The notes under the pieces: model-generated
Seen by the model: the letters and a program-made list of their open reading frames with translations, nothing else
What the model was told of the DNA's origin: nothing
Databases searched by the model: none
From: Christiangramia lutea
GTDB taxonomy: Bacteria; Bacteroidota; Bacteroidia; Flavobacteriales; Flavobacteriaceae
Direction: 5' to 3'
DNA length: 64,000 bases
Assembly: GCF_022489035.1 (NCBI RefSeq)
Contig: NZ_JAKVTV010000005.1
Span: 62,001 to 126,000 of the forward strand
Made by a program: the position numbers and the translations under genes
Shown: in pieces, positions 1 to 9,931 of the stretch
Numbering within the stretch: the first letter of the stretch is position 1
Layout of the letters: each line of letters opens with the position of its first letter

Positions 1-241
1 TAGGGTTTTATACTTCAAACAATTTAACTATTACAGGTTTTGCTATTGTGATGAAAAAGATTAGAGTAGCTGCGACCTTGCTTACCCCTTAAAAATATTA
101 CAACCCTACTCATAATATTTTACTTGAAAGCAAGTTCAAAACGAACCCAGCCGCCGCTAGCTCTAATTTTTTGTAATTATAAGCGCTAGGTTAAAGAGAA
201 AGGTTTCCATTTAGTAAACGTATGGGAATTCCAATTTATCG

Positions 242-3226
242 TTATACTTCCAGCTTTAAAGTTATTCTGGTACCCTTGTTTTTTGATGAGATAACCTCTA
301 TCGTTTCCTCTATCTTATAACCCAACAAGGCTAAGCGTTCTTTTACCAGGCTTACGCCTTTAGACTTGTGCAGAGAATTCGAGGACCCAGGAGTAAAACC
401 TATTCCATTATCTTCGATCTTGCATAGTAGAAAATTTTCGTGCAATAGCTGAAAAGAGATCTTTAAGGTCGGATTCTTTATACTCGAAGGGAAGGCATGA
501 ACAAAAACATTCTCTATAAAAGTCTGAAGTAACATAGTAGGAATTTTCAGCTCATATGGATCTATTGCGGGATCGGTTTCTATCATCACTTTTACCGAAT
601 TATTTAACCGGGTATTTTCTACCCTTATATAAGATTGTAAATATTCGATCTCCTCCACAAGTAGAATGTCCTGTTTGTTGCAATGATCAAGATTTAGCCT
701 TATCAATTTGGCGAAATCGCCCAGGAAGATCGTAGCATTGTCTATATCGCTGTCCATGATATAATGCTGAATGGAGTTCATGGCATTAAAAATAAAATGC
801 GGATTCATCTGTGCGAGTAAAGCCTCCATTTTGGTTTCTTCAAATCGCTTTTGGATGATGCGTTTTTGCTTTTCAAAATTTCGGTGTTGCTTTATCTGGT
901 GGCGGTAAATTCCGAAAACGATCAATAGTATACTCGAAAAGATAAGCAGGGCAAACCACCAGGTTTTCCAGAAAGGTGGAAGAATAGACATCCTTGTGAG
1001 CAACTGGGTGTATTTTAAGCCGGTGCTGGCATCAAGAATCCTAACCGAAACATTGTAACCCTTTGCTGGAAGAAAAGGCAGGAAGATCTCTGGTTTTGAC
1101 AAAGGGAGACTCCAGTCATCTTTGTCATTTAGGCGATATTGATAACTTAACTTTTCTGGATAGGGATGGGCATTCGTACTGAATTTCAGTAAAACTGTAT
1201 TTTGATCGTGCTCAAGTTCTATATTCTCTATTCCTTTAAAATCCTTTAACGGATATTCATGGTTATTAACAAAGATCTCCTTAAAATTCAATTCGTGAAT
1301 TAGTGGTTTTGTTTGGCTAAGCAAATCAAGATCAATTCTGTAAAAACCATTATTGCTTCCAATAGATAGGATATTATCATATACTTTGGCACCCAGAAAT
1401 GGTTGTTTTAAGCCCTGTTCTTCATTCAGAAAAATAAAACGCCCGTCTTTATATATGGTTAGGCCTTTTTCAGTACCAATTAAAAGGCTTCCCCGATAAT
1501 TCTCTAAAAAAGAAACTGTATTTCCCTTGATTTGTGCCCTGGGTATCTTTTTCAGAACCTTGAGGGAATCTGTATCACAAATAATATATATATCACCAAA
1601 TTCACTGGAGACAGCCAATTTATTATCAATTTCGGTAATATGCCTTAACTTGTTTTCTTTCCAGGTACCATCGTGAAGGAAGGACCTGAATGCATCATTT
1701 TCCCATTTATAAAGCCCGGAAAAGACAGATAGGAAATAAGTTTTATCATCTTTTCTTAAACTATTTACTACCATAGTTGGCGTTGTGGGATCATCCTTTA
1801 AATAGCTCTGGTATTTAAAAGCATCAAGGTTCTCATAAACTCTTACACCACCATAAGGATGAGTTTCGATAAGAGCTCCTTTTTCTGTAAAATTGATCTC
1901 TTCGGAATGTAATGGAATATAGCGCTGAAGTTTTCCTGAAGGATGGATAGCGAATATACCAACATTTGTATTTATCCAGAAATTGCCTGCGGAAACTTTT
2001 ATATCATAGAAGCTGATCTCTTCCGCCGGAGTGGTGTAATCCAGTTCATAGAACGAATCTTCATATTTTGGTAGGGGAGTATCGGTATTCTGAACATAGG
2101 TTTCCTGCCAGGTCTTTAATTGGGCTAGGGAAATTACCTCTTCGTTCTCAGAATTTTTTATAAAGATTCCATCATTTAACAATACCGCAGCATTCTCCAT
2201 GGAAAAACTAAAACCCAAAACGTCTTTATCCTTTATCGCGTGAAACTGCACCTGAGGATCTAATTGCACTTCGAATAAGCCGGCATCTAGGCTTCCTGCG
2301 TAGAGTTTATCAAATTTATCATCATAAGCAAGGGAAACGATCTTATTACTGGGAATATTGAAATCAGAAGCTCTGGGAATCATTCCATCTCTGGTCACCT
2401 CATAGATTCCGCCATTGGTATCATAGATGCCCCAGGCAGCTGCAAATATTTTATCTTTTTTGGTCTTTACATGATCCCAAACAATAGAAGTCCCGATTTT
2501 TTCTGAAGAATTAGGTTCTGCTTTCAGTACATAATCACTAAGCTTGTTTTTTGTAAAAAACCCTTTATTGCTGCTGTATATACTGTCTTGATCAACAAAA
2601 ACCGAATAGATATACTCATGTTCATTTACCTTAACTAATTCCAGATCTTCTTGATCACCCTTAAGCTTATAAATTCCAGTATTATAAGGGGTAATGTAAA
2701 CTTCGTCTTTAAATTCAAAAAAGCCCACAACCCTGAACAGGTTATTACCCGAGGGTATTTTCCAGGAATCAACTGTAAAAGTATTGATGTCTACCCTGGA
2801 TAAACCATCGCTGGTGCCTATGTACATATAATTTTTATGGGAAAATAACCTGACGATCTCGTTATGAACAAGGCCATTTCGTTTTGAAATAACCTTAAAT
2901 TCTCCATTTTTATAGATACTAACCCCAGCACCATAGCTGCCAAACCAGATATTGTTGTTTTCATCCTCAGCAATGGCCCAGCAACTGTTTAAGGCGAGTC
3001 CATCCTCTTCGAAAAAACTTTTGAAGACGTCGTTTTCTTTTTTAACAACTCCATTGTCTGTTCCAATCCAAAGTATATTGTTGCTGTCAACAAGAACAGA
3101 CCTAACCGTATTGTTGGGTAATTCATTGGCGGCTGTATAGTGCTTCCCTGGAAAATTCTGGGAAACTGCAGAATTCAACCATAATAAAAAGAAGAAAAGA
3201 AGTCTAGTGATTCTGTAGAATGACAT
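242..3226 (-). CDS. Propeller-type membrane sensor histidine kinase (LytS class)
   Basis: A 994-residue sensor kinase. An N-terminal signal peptide is followed by a long region of two-component-regulator propeller repeats (blades such as LWIGTDNGV and IWFGSYGAGV), a Y_Y_Y-like beta domain at roughly 690-755, and one membrane segment near 754-778. The cytoplasmic His_kinase domain has phospho-acceptor His810 in the motif NPHFIFN; the ATP-binding part shows FIENVFVHAF and EDNGIGF. In this class the periplasmic propeller senses a ligand and the kinase phosphorylates a LytTR regulator. The gene starts 23 bases inside the end of the upstream regulator gene, so the two are co-transcribed, but that regulator carries a frameshift. 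The kinase itself looks intact. The ligand is unknown. Confidence 0.9.
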   Translation of the reverse strand: MSFYRITRLLFFFLLWLNSAVSQNFPGKHYTAANELPNNTVRSVLVDSNNILWIGTDNGVVKKENDVFKSFFEEDGLALNSCWAIAEDENNNIWFGSYGAGVSIYKNGEFKVISKRNGLVHNEIVRLFSHKNYMYIGTSDGLSRVDINTFTVDSWKIPSGNNLFRVVGFFEFKDEVYITPYNTGIYKLKGDQEDLELVKVNEHEYIYSVFVDQDSIYSSNKGFFTKNKLSDYVLKAEPNSSEKIGTSIVWDHVKTKKDKIFAAAWGIYDTNGGIYEVTRDGMIPRASDFNIPSNKIVSLAYDDKFDKLYAGSLDAGLFEVQLDPQVQFHAIKDKDVLGFSFSMENAAVLLNDGIFIKNSENEEVISLAQLKTWQETYVQNTDTPLPKYEDSFYELDYTTPAEEISFYDIKVSAGNFWINTNVGIFAIHPSGKLQRYIPLHSEEINFTEKGALIETHPYGGVRVYENLDAFKYQSYLKDDPTTPTMVVNSLRKDDKTYFLSVFSGLYKWENDAFRSFLHDGTWKENKLRHITEIDNKLAVSSEFGDIYIICDTDSLKVLKKIPRAQIKGNTVSFLENYRGSLLIGTEKGLTIYKDGRFIFLNEEQGLKQPFLGAKVYDNILSIGSNNGFYRIDLDLLSQTKPLIHELNFKEIFVNNHEYPLKDFKGIENIELEHDQNTVLLKFSTNAHPYPEKLSYQYRLNDKDDWSLPLSKPEIFLPFLPAKGYNVSVRILDASTGLKYTQLLTRMSILPPFWKTWWFALLIFSSILLIVFGIYRHQIKQHRNFEKQKRIIQKRFEETKMEALLAQMNPHFIFNAMNSIQHYIMDSDIDNATIFLGDFAKLIRLNLDHCNKQDILLVEEIEYLQSYIRVENTRLNNSVKVMIETDPAIDPYELKIPTMLLQTFIENVFVHAFPSSIKNPTLKISFQLLHENFLLCKIEDNGIGFTPGSSNSLHKSKGVSLVKERLALLGYKIEETIEVISSKNKGTRITLKLEV

Positions 3227-3952
3227 TTATAAATTCTTCTTCTTTTCTGAAGGAGACAGGGAGCTTCTCTCCATTGGTTAATTCAACTTCTTTGTTGGCT
3301 TTATGATATCTCACCACGAAATTCAGATTAATCACATAGCTCTTATGTATTCTTAGAAAAGTGGAAGGCAAGATATCTTCAACATACTTTAAGGTTTTTG
3401 TAGCCATCTTGGTGATCCCATCAATCCTTTTCACGCAACAATAATTACTTTCTGCCTTACAATATAGGATCAGGTTGGAATGAATAAGCTCAAAACCTTC
3501 CATGGTTGGAAAAGCGATTTTACTTACATTCTGGTCATTTACATTGAGGTTTTCGAGCAAAAGAGAAAGCTTTTTTTGTGCAAAACTTTTTTCATTTTTA
3601 TTCTCAAACCTTTTGATCGCTTCTGCCGGTTCCAGATGATTTATAGGTTTTAGTAAATAGTCCAGCGTACTTTGCTTAATTGCCTTGATAGCGAACTGAT
3701 TATAGGCAGTGGTGAAAATGACCTCGAAATTGATTACTTCGAAATATTAAAAAGCTCAAATCCGTTCTTTTCTGGCATCTGGATATCCAGGAAAACAAGA
3801 TCGGGTTCATAGGTTTTGATGGCCGTTATGCCTGAGTCTACGGAAGGGCATTTTTGAACTATATTGAATCTATTAGGGAAAAATTTTTGCAGGGTCTTTT
3901 CTAATAAACTTTGGGCGCTTATCTCATCGTCAATGATGACTACTTTTATCAT
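3204..3952 (-). pseudogene. LytTR-family response regulator, frameshifted
   Basis: The first 72 codons encode a receiver domain (VVIIDDE, then the phospho-acceptor loop FLDIQMPEKNG) and stop early at 3734-3736. The missing receiver half (reading FTTAYNQ and later LLKPI) and the DNA-binding LytTR domain (ending VILQNH) continue in another frame down to 3204. Adding one base near 3746-3747 restores a continuous protein of about 249 residues reading FELFNYFEVINFEVIF across the junction. The gene overlaps the sensor kinase downstream by 23 bases and is its obvious partner. The break may be a real mutation or a sequencing error; the rest of the frame is clean, so any inactivation is recent. An internal start in the LytTR half at 3560 could in principle give a receiver-less protein. 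Confidence 0.8.
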
Positions 3953-4212
3953 AAAATAAAACTACAATTTATCAGGTATTTATCACCTTATAATTCGCTA
4001 AAGTAATATACTGCAATGAAAAACGAATAGATTTTTTGAGATAGGGATTCACCTGATTCGTATATAATATCTATTATATTCTCAATTTAGAAGCCTTGAA
4101 TTTTACATAGATACCTGTAAGTCAGGTTTCTTTATTTTATCAATGGCAAAACTTTAATTTTCAGAATTGAAGAGAAAATTGTTTCCTTTAGCGAAATCTT
4201 AAATAGATGAAC

Positions 4213-5652
4213 CTAATTTTTTATGATTGGGGGAGTAGCTAATTCATATGGTATAGCATCAAAACTATTCACTATAATTCTATGCCTTTTCAAGTTTATG
4301 AATTGAATAATAATCACCAGGATAAAGGGTATGATGGCGATAGTTAAAAAAACGGTTTCCCAATTAAAATTTGTTTTTAAAAGACCCAGAAGGCTGGCTC
4401 CGGTGGCTCGGCCCATATTAGATAATGCCATATATAATGTAAACTGGGTTGCGGCAACGGTCTTCCAGCATAAGTGCATGGCAGAGGCAAATACGGCGAT
4501 ACATAAAAATGTGTACAAAGTGGTATAGGATAAGATGAATGCTATGGTAACAAAGATGCTACTCCATAAATTAGTCATAAAGGCAAAGAGCGCAATTAGA
4601 CTGGTTACCAGGACCAGGTATAGAGTTAACATTCTTATTTTACCAAAATAATCTACCAGGTACCCTCCTACGAACATTCCTGAAAACCCTCCAATCACAG
4701 AGGATACAGAGAGTATATTCGAAAAGTTTGAATTTGTCCACCCTAATTCCTGTATACTGAAAATAGGTAAGAGCGTATCTACCAGACCGAACATTATTCC
4801 CAAAAGGAAAATCCCAATGCATAACAGCAGACTTGATTTTAATATTATTACTTTATAAAGGCTTTTGAAAATATGTTTCCAGCTTTTTAATTGAATCCTT
4901 TTGGCGCCAAATGAAGCCTTTCCAGGGGTCCAGGGCAGAGTTTTTTCACCTGGACGTTCCTTAAAATAAATGGGAAATATCATGATAATTACTACTGCTG
5001 TTGCCAGGGAAAATACGGCAAAAGTAAAACCAAAATTATTGATAAGCCAGGTACCTGTAATAAGGGATAATGAAAGGCCTATGGTCTTAGATCCCCACAT
5101 TAATCCGTTGGCTCGTGCCTGTTCTTTTCCGGGGATAACTTCTACTGCCATTCCATCTGTAGCTACATCCTGAAATGCTCCGAAAAAATTAACCAGGAAG
5201 CCTGCAATCATTAATCCGCTGATGTTATTCAAAGGGTCTGGCACCAGACCCAGATTTAAAAAGCTGATTATTAAACCTAGCTGACCAAAGATCACCCATG
5301 GCCGTTTTCTGCCCATGGATAGTAGGGTAAATCGATCCATAAGGGGAGCAATTAAAATTTTAAAGCTCCACGGGATGAGCATCACGCTAACCAGAGAAGC
5401 GATTTCCATGGCTGATTTTCCGTTCATAGCTAACCAGGCGGGAAGTGCAAAATAAGTGACACCCTCTGGAATTCCCTGTGCGGTATAAAGTGCTGAAAAT
5501 GTGATATATCTGGAGATGACATTCTCAGATAAATTCTTACCTAATCTATTTTTTACCTTCACGATTTTCTCTTTCATCTTTTTAGATTTTAAAGATTGTA
5601 AACAGATGTCTGAATTTTTTCTAATTGGAGTATTCAGGCTTTTTTCTACCAT
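4213..5652 (-). CDS. MFS transporter, AmpG/PAT-like
   Basis: A protein of up to 479 residues with about 12 hydrophobic segments and the MFS loop motif DRFTLLSMGRKRPW after the second segment. The early stretch YFALPAWLAMNG resembles the AmpG/PAT branch and related sugar transporters. The substrate cannot be read from the sequence. The start is uncertain: Met26 at 5577 also lies ahead of the conserved part, and the first 25 residues look unconserved. It stands alone, with about 260 bases to the regulator downstream and a 560-base gene-free stretch upstream. Confidence 0.8.
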   Translation of the reverse strand: MVEKSLNTPIRKNSDICLQSLKSKKMKEKIVKVKNRLGKNLSENVISRYITFSALYTAQGIPEGVTYFALPAWLAMNGKSAMEIASLVSVMLIPWSFKILIAPLMDRFTLLSMGRKRPWVIFGQLGLIISFLNLGLVPDPLNNISGLMIAGFLVNFFGAFQDVATDGMAVEVIPGKEQARANGLMWGSKTIGLSLSLITGTWLINNFGFTFAVFSLATAVVIIMIFPIYFKERPGEKTLPWTPGKASFGAKRIQLKSWKHIFKSLYKVIILKSSLLLCIGIFLLGIMFGLVDTLLPIFSIQELGWTNSNFSNILSVSSVIGGFSGMFVGGYLVDYFGKIRMLTLYLVLVTSLIALFAFMTNLWSSIFVTIAFILSYTTLYTFLCIAVFASAMHLCWKTVAATQFTLYMALSNMGRATGASLLGLLKTNFNWETVFLTIAIIPFILVIIIQFINLKRHRIIVNSFDAIPYELATPPIIKN

Positions 5653-6216
5653 GATGTTAAGATTGATGTAGAATGACCCCCGGAAAAAGCCTGAATATTA
5701 CCAACCGGCTAATAGTGATTGGTTAGTCAGTTGTGAGCCTATAGTTGATGAAATTAAAGGCTCTAAAGACTGGTTAATTTATCCAAGCCTGCTATCACAG
5801 CAACCTTGTTTGAATGGTTAATTACTCATTTCTGTTTTTAATTTAAAAATGGGAGACCAAATGTGATCTATAATGTCCTACCATATTTTACCAAATACAA
5901 CAGCTCTCTTTTTTCCTGGCAAATCTGTCTGGTTCTGTGCCGCGCTATCTTATACACGATCCAAATCTGCATATTATTTTTTGGGTATATTGATTATACA
6001 ATCGGGAATTCCTGAAACTCAAATTCGATGTTGTATCACAAATAATCGATTACAATCTTCTTTTAGTCTAATAGCGCCAATCACTGTACAAACAGTATTT
6101 TTGAAAGTTTACGATTTATTCCCTCTAAATAACTGATAATAAAATTTTAAAAGAAGTGATGTAGGACGAAAGCACGCTAATACTGTCCCAGTGAATGGAT
6201 TTACTGAACAAATAAG
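5653..6216. other. Gene-free stretch of 564 bases
   Basis: I see no convincing gene on either strand. The longest open frame (5873-6136, plus) has no recognisable domain, signal peptide or good context. The only structured element noticed is the perfect palindrome TAATCGATTA at 6043-6052, whose AATCGATT core resembles LacI-family operators; no LacI gene is present nearby. The region probably holds the promoter of the MFS gene and the 3' end of the LytTR operon. Confidence 0.5.
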
Positions 6217-6960
6217 TTAAATAGTTTGTAAACGCCTCAGCAATACTTTTTTTAAAGACTTATTGATTGGAATTGCCTTTCTACCAATCACAATATGGGT
6301 AGTGGCTATTTCTTTGATCTGAGAAATGTTTATTATGTAAGATCTGTGGATCCTAAAAAAATGTCTGGAAGGTAGTTTTTTATCCATTTCTTTCAGGGTA
6401 ATAACCAGTAAATATTCCTGGTTACTGGAGAAGATGCGACAGTAGTTCCGTTCAGCTTCGATGTAAAGTATGTCTTTAATTGGTACCTTAACCATTGAAT
6501 TTAGATGCCTTACAAAGATACAATCACTAAGAACGTAGGTTTTGGCATTTTGAGGAGCACTCCCATTATTGCTTTCATCCTTAGCGCTGGTTTGAGAAAT
6601 GGTTAATTCAATGGCGCGTTGCAGGTCTAATTTTTTAAAAGGTTTAGCGATAAAACCGTGAGGATGAGTTTCCTTTGCACGATTGAAGTGAGCATCATCT
6701 GAGTTGGCAGTTAAATAGATTACGGGTATATCGTGTGTTTTTTGCATTGCCAGAGCTGTTTCAATACCATCTAAAGTGCCTTTAAGATTGATATCCAGCA
6801 ATAATATATCTGGAGTTTCAGATTTAATATGCAACAAAGCTTCTTCACCTCTTGGAACTATACCGGTAACTTCATATCCCAATTCATTAAGTTGTAATGA
6901 GATATTTGCAGCGATGACCATTTCATCTTCTACAATGAGTATTTTTGTTTTTTTACCCAT
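6217..6960 (-). CDS. LytTR-family response regulator
   Basis: A 247-residue regulator. The receiver domain spans about 1-125, with acidic pocket VEDE, phospho-acceptor Asp56 in LLLDINL, the switch Thr in YLTAN and Lys in AKPFKK. A LytTR DNA-binding domain follows at about 145-247 (IEAERNYCRIF and FFRIHRSYIIN are typical). The ATG shares one base with the stop of the upstream kinase (TGATG), so translation is coupled. It is the evident output of the TPR kinase. Target genes are not visible here. Confidence 0.93.
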   Translation of the reverse strand: MGKKTKILIVEDEMVIAANISLQLNELGYEVTGIVPRGEEALLHIKSETPDILLLDINLKGTLDGIETALAMQKTHDIPVIYLTANSDDAHFNRAKETHPHGFIAKPFKKLDLQRAIELTISQTSAKDESNNGSAPQNAKTYVLSDCIFVRHLNSMVKVPIKDILYIEAERNYCRIFSSNQEYLLVITLKEMDKKLPSRHFFRIHRSYIINISQIKEIATTHIVIGRKAIPINKSLKKVLLRRLQTI

Positions 6961-8849
6961 CAGGCACTTTTTTGTATAAGAAAGTCAAATTCTATATGGG
7001 TGCCTTCATCATTGCGTTCTATCATCTTTCCATTTAGTTGCCTGGTTAGTAATTGCACTAATTGCGTGCCGAATCCCGTACCTCTAGGTACCAGCCCGGC
7101 TGTTTTTCCAACTCCGTTATCGCTTACCTGCAATTTTAGATTATGCTCAGTATCTTTTTCCAATCTAATGTTGATGATACCTTGCTGGCCTTTGGGGAAG
7201 GCATATTTAAGAGCATTGGTAAGCAACTCATTAACAATAAGTCCTATAGGAACAGCGGTATCTACATCCAGATCCAGGTTATCCATGGCACATTCTATTT
7301 TCACTCGTTCTTCGGCATTGAAGGTGTCAAGGATGCCTTCGCTGAGATTGATAAAATAATCCTTCATTTCGATACTTCCCAGGTTAGTACCCTGATATAA
7401 CTTCTGGTGAATAATCCCCATAGACTGTACTCTGTTCTGACTGGCAATCATAGCATCCTTGGTGGCAGGATCTTCGATTTGAGCAGATTGTAAACCGATA
7501 AGACTCTTCACCATTTCCAGGTTGTTTTTTACCCGGTGGTGTATTTCTTTCAGCAATAATTCATTTTCAGAGTTTTTGGCTCTGATGATCCTGGTAGTTT
7601 TTTTGCTTTTCTGTAAGAAATATAATAAGCTTAGTAAAAACAGGAATAACAATGAGGCTATTAAAATGATGAGGTTCTGGGTTTTATTTTTTTGATCCAG
7701 CAAGGCAGCCTGAGACGCTAGGGTTTCGTTCATTTTCTCTGTCTCGTATTTGATGGCCATTTCAGATTCTATGTTTTCGATCTTACCTTCCAGCATCATT
7801 TTAGAATTGGCGTAGGCTTTATCTTTAAAGACCATAGCATTCTCGAAATCATTTAAATGAATATAAGTTTCGGCCAGATCTAAATAGGGCTGGATTAGAC
7901 CAACCTGGCCTTTTTCATCATGAGCATTAACACCCGCCAAAAGATGATCTAAGGCCTGCTCATATTCTTCCTGCAATAAATAAATATGTCCAATTTCTGT
8001 ACGGTAGGTGGCACAACGCTCCTCTGAAATATGAGTTTTGCACATTTCCCATGCGGTCACATAATCTTTCAATGCATTGTCATAATCTTTGGCTTTAGTA
8101 TAAACTTCGCCTCGGTATGAATAGGCTCTTATCGGGATAAAAATTTCCTCGGGTGCTTTTGTTCTAACAATCTCCAGGCAATCTTCTGTAGCTTCATAGG
8201 CTTTTTCAAATTCCCCGAGTTTACCATAGCTGATTATTAAATTGAATTGAGCGATAGCTAATTCACTGTAATTATCAGACTTTGCTAATAAAGGCAACGC
8301 CTGTTTGGTGTAGGCTATAGATTTTTCAAAATCTTCCATTACCCGGAATTTGACCCCTAAAGTACGGTAAGCACTTCCCAGGCCCGCATCGTCATTTAAA
8401 TCTTCATAAAGCGCAATGGATTTAAATAAAACTTCCTGAGCTTTATCAAATTGCCCGGTATTCAAATAATCTATAGAAAGAGACCTGTACGTATCAGCAA
8501 TTTTCTTTTTGTCATTTCCCTTCAAATGATAATCAAGTGCTTTCTCTGCATGATACACTACCGAGTCTGAGGAAAACAAACCATTGTAAGCATGCCAGCT
8601 CGCCAGGGATTCGTGGATTTGGGCAATTAATGTATCATCTTCTTGTTTTATACTCTGTTCCAAAGTATGCAGCCCCACTTCAAGAAATTTTTCTAAATTC
8701 TCTTCGGATGTAATATTGGCGCGCATCCATGCCAGGCTTGAGTCTATATTTTGGTTAATTAGACCTTTCTCGCTTAAAGTTCCAGACTGTGAAAAACTGA
8801 ATTCTGAAAAAAAACAAACCAGTAAAATTGTGAAAATTATATTTGACAT
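6960..8849 (-). CDS. TPR-containing sensor histidine kinase (HisKA_2 type)
   Basis: A 629-residue protein. A signal peptide (about 1-20) is followed by a periplasmic array of tetratricopeptide repeats (about 50-340), a coiled stretch, one membrane segment (about 390-414) and a cytoplasmic kinase. The kinase has the HisKA_2 motif LKEIHHRVKNN, with His437 the likely acceptor, and an HATPase domain with NELLTNALKYAF, SDNGVG and GFGTQLV. This architecture is common in Bacteroidetes, where the TPR part is thought to sense protein or peptide ligands. It precedes and is translationally coupled to the LytTR regulator. Confidence 0.9.
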   Translation of the reverse strand: MSNIIFTILLVCFFSEFSFSQSGTLSEKGLINQNIDSSLAWMRANITSEENLEKFLEVGLHTLEQSIKQEDDTLIAQIHESLASWHAYNGLFSSDSVVYHAEKALDYHLKGNDKKKIADTYRSLSIDYLNTGQFDKAQEVLFKSIALYEDLNDDAGLGSAYRTLGVKFRVMEDFEKSIAYTKQALPLLAKSDNYSELAIAQFNLIISYGKLGEFEKAYEATEDCLEIVRTKAPEEIFIPIRAYSYRGEVYTKAKDYDNALKDYVTAWEMCKTHISEERCATYRTEIGHIYLLQEEYEQALDHLLAGVNAHDEKGQVGLIQPYLDLAETYIHLNDFENAMVFKDKAYANSKMMLEGKIENIESEMAIKYETEKMNETLASQAALLDQKNKTQNLIILIASLLFLFLLSLLYFLQKSKKTTRIIRAKNSENELLLKEIHHRVKNNLEMVKSLIGLQSAQIEDPATKDAMIASQNRVQSMGIIHQKLYQGTNLGSIEMKDYFINLSEGILDTFNAEERVKIECAMDNLDLDVDTAVPIGLIVNELLTNALKYAFPKGQQGIINIRLEKDTEHNLKLQVSDNGVGKTAGLVPRGTGFGTQLVQLLTRQLNGKMIERNDEGTHIEFDFLIQKSA

Positions 8850-9137
8850 ACTTCTTGAAGGACTGGTTGAAAGGAAATTTTATTACACTTTTAAATATAA
8901 TGAATTTCCATATAAAATCACTTGGGTGTAGGTTGTAAGTGACTGAAAAACAAATTATTTGGGTAATGAAAGATAGCTTCTGAACTTTTTATTTTCCGGT
9001 TGTAAAAAACCTGTACAGACTTAATTATTGAAAACCTTAAATTAATTTCCTTATTTGTTCTTAGTTACCTGTTCCATGTCTTTATCGTTATTCTAATGAT
9101 CTAAATATAGATTTTGAGACCAACCAAATCAATTATA

Positions 9138-9854
9138 TTATTGCTTAACAAATACCAAACAATGCTGCCAGGGTAGGTTGCTGATATTTTCTTCCAGTTT
9201 AAAACCGTTGGCCTTAAACTCCCTGATCGCCTGTTCTTCGGTCATTTTATGCAGTTTCTTAATAGGTATGGAATTATCTTCACCACGATATTCGATGAGA
9301 TAAATCTTGCCATTTTCGCGCAAGGCCAGGTGCATGGATTCTAACATCTCCACCGGGAAACTGAATTCGTGGTAAACATCTACCATCAGAATTTTGTTGA
9401 CAGAATTCTCCGGTAGGTTCACGCTTTTTTCCGTTCCTTTGATTAATTCGATATTTTTTATTCCGGCATCCTTTTTTCGTTCACGAATAGCCTGCAACAT
9501 ATCCTCCTGTATATCCACTGCGTAAATAAGGCCTGTTTTCGCCAGAGGTGCCATTTTGAACACATGGTAACCTGATCCTGCACCAATATCGGCAATGGTG
9601 TCATCTGGCTGTATTTCCAGATTTTCAATGAGTCTGCTTGTATTTTCCTCTTTTTCGCGTTCAGGGCGTTCCAGCCAGCTTATTCCACGGTAGCCCATTA
9701 CATGAGCTATCTCACGGCCCTTATACCATTTTCCAATACCATCCAGGCTTCCAGGTTTGAAACTGTAATTCTCATTTGAAGTTTCCGTTTGTCCTTTACA
9801 CTGAAAAAAGTTTAATGCGAGAATTGTTATAATAAGGTACTTGAGAATTTTCAT
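9138..9854 (-). CDS. Exported class I SAM-dependent methyltransferase
   Basis: A 238-residue protein with an N-terminal signal peptide ending near Cys19 (the preceding residues FFQ do not make a clean lipobox, so lipidation is uncertain). A Rossmann-type methyltransferase domain has motif I DIGAGSG at 89-95, the acidic ribose-binding end of strand 2 in YAVDIQ, and a later LIEYRG strand. Such exported methyltransferases occur widely in Bacteroidetes and Proteobacteria; the substrate is unknown. It is transcribed alone, between a sensor kinase gene and an AsmA-like gene. Confidence 0.85.
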   Translation of the reverse strand: MKILKYLIITILALNFFQCKGQTETSNENYSFKPGSLDGIGKWYKGREIAHVMGYRGISWLERPEREKEENTSRLIENLEIQPDDTIADIGAGSGYHVFKMAPLAKTGLIYAVDIQEDMLQAIRERKKDAGIKNIELIKGTEKSVNLPENSVNKILMVDVYHEFSFPVEMLESMHLALRENGKIYLIEYRGEDNSIPIKKLHKMTEEQAIREFKANGFKLEENISNLPWQHCLVFVKQ

Positions 9855-9931
9855 GATGCCTGTTTGATTTTCTTTAATTTAAGTAAAGTAGGCGACAATT
9901 CAATTTAAGGTTTAAGCGATTATTGGAAAGA

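Noticed and set aside
50-92. Short frame MKKIRVAATLLTP at the left edge
   Set aside because: Only 13 codons, no downstream continuation recognised in other frames and no terminator; cannot be supported as a gene.
5873-6136. Open frame of 87 codons on the plus strand
   Set aside because: No family, no signal peptide, irregular composition and no promoter or coupling; looks like chance in a gene-free stretch.
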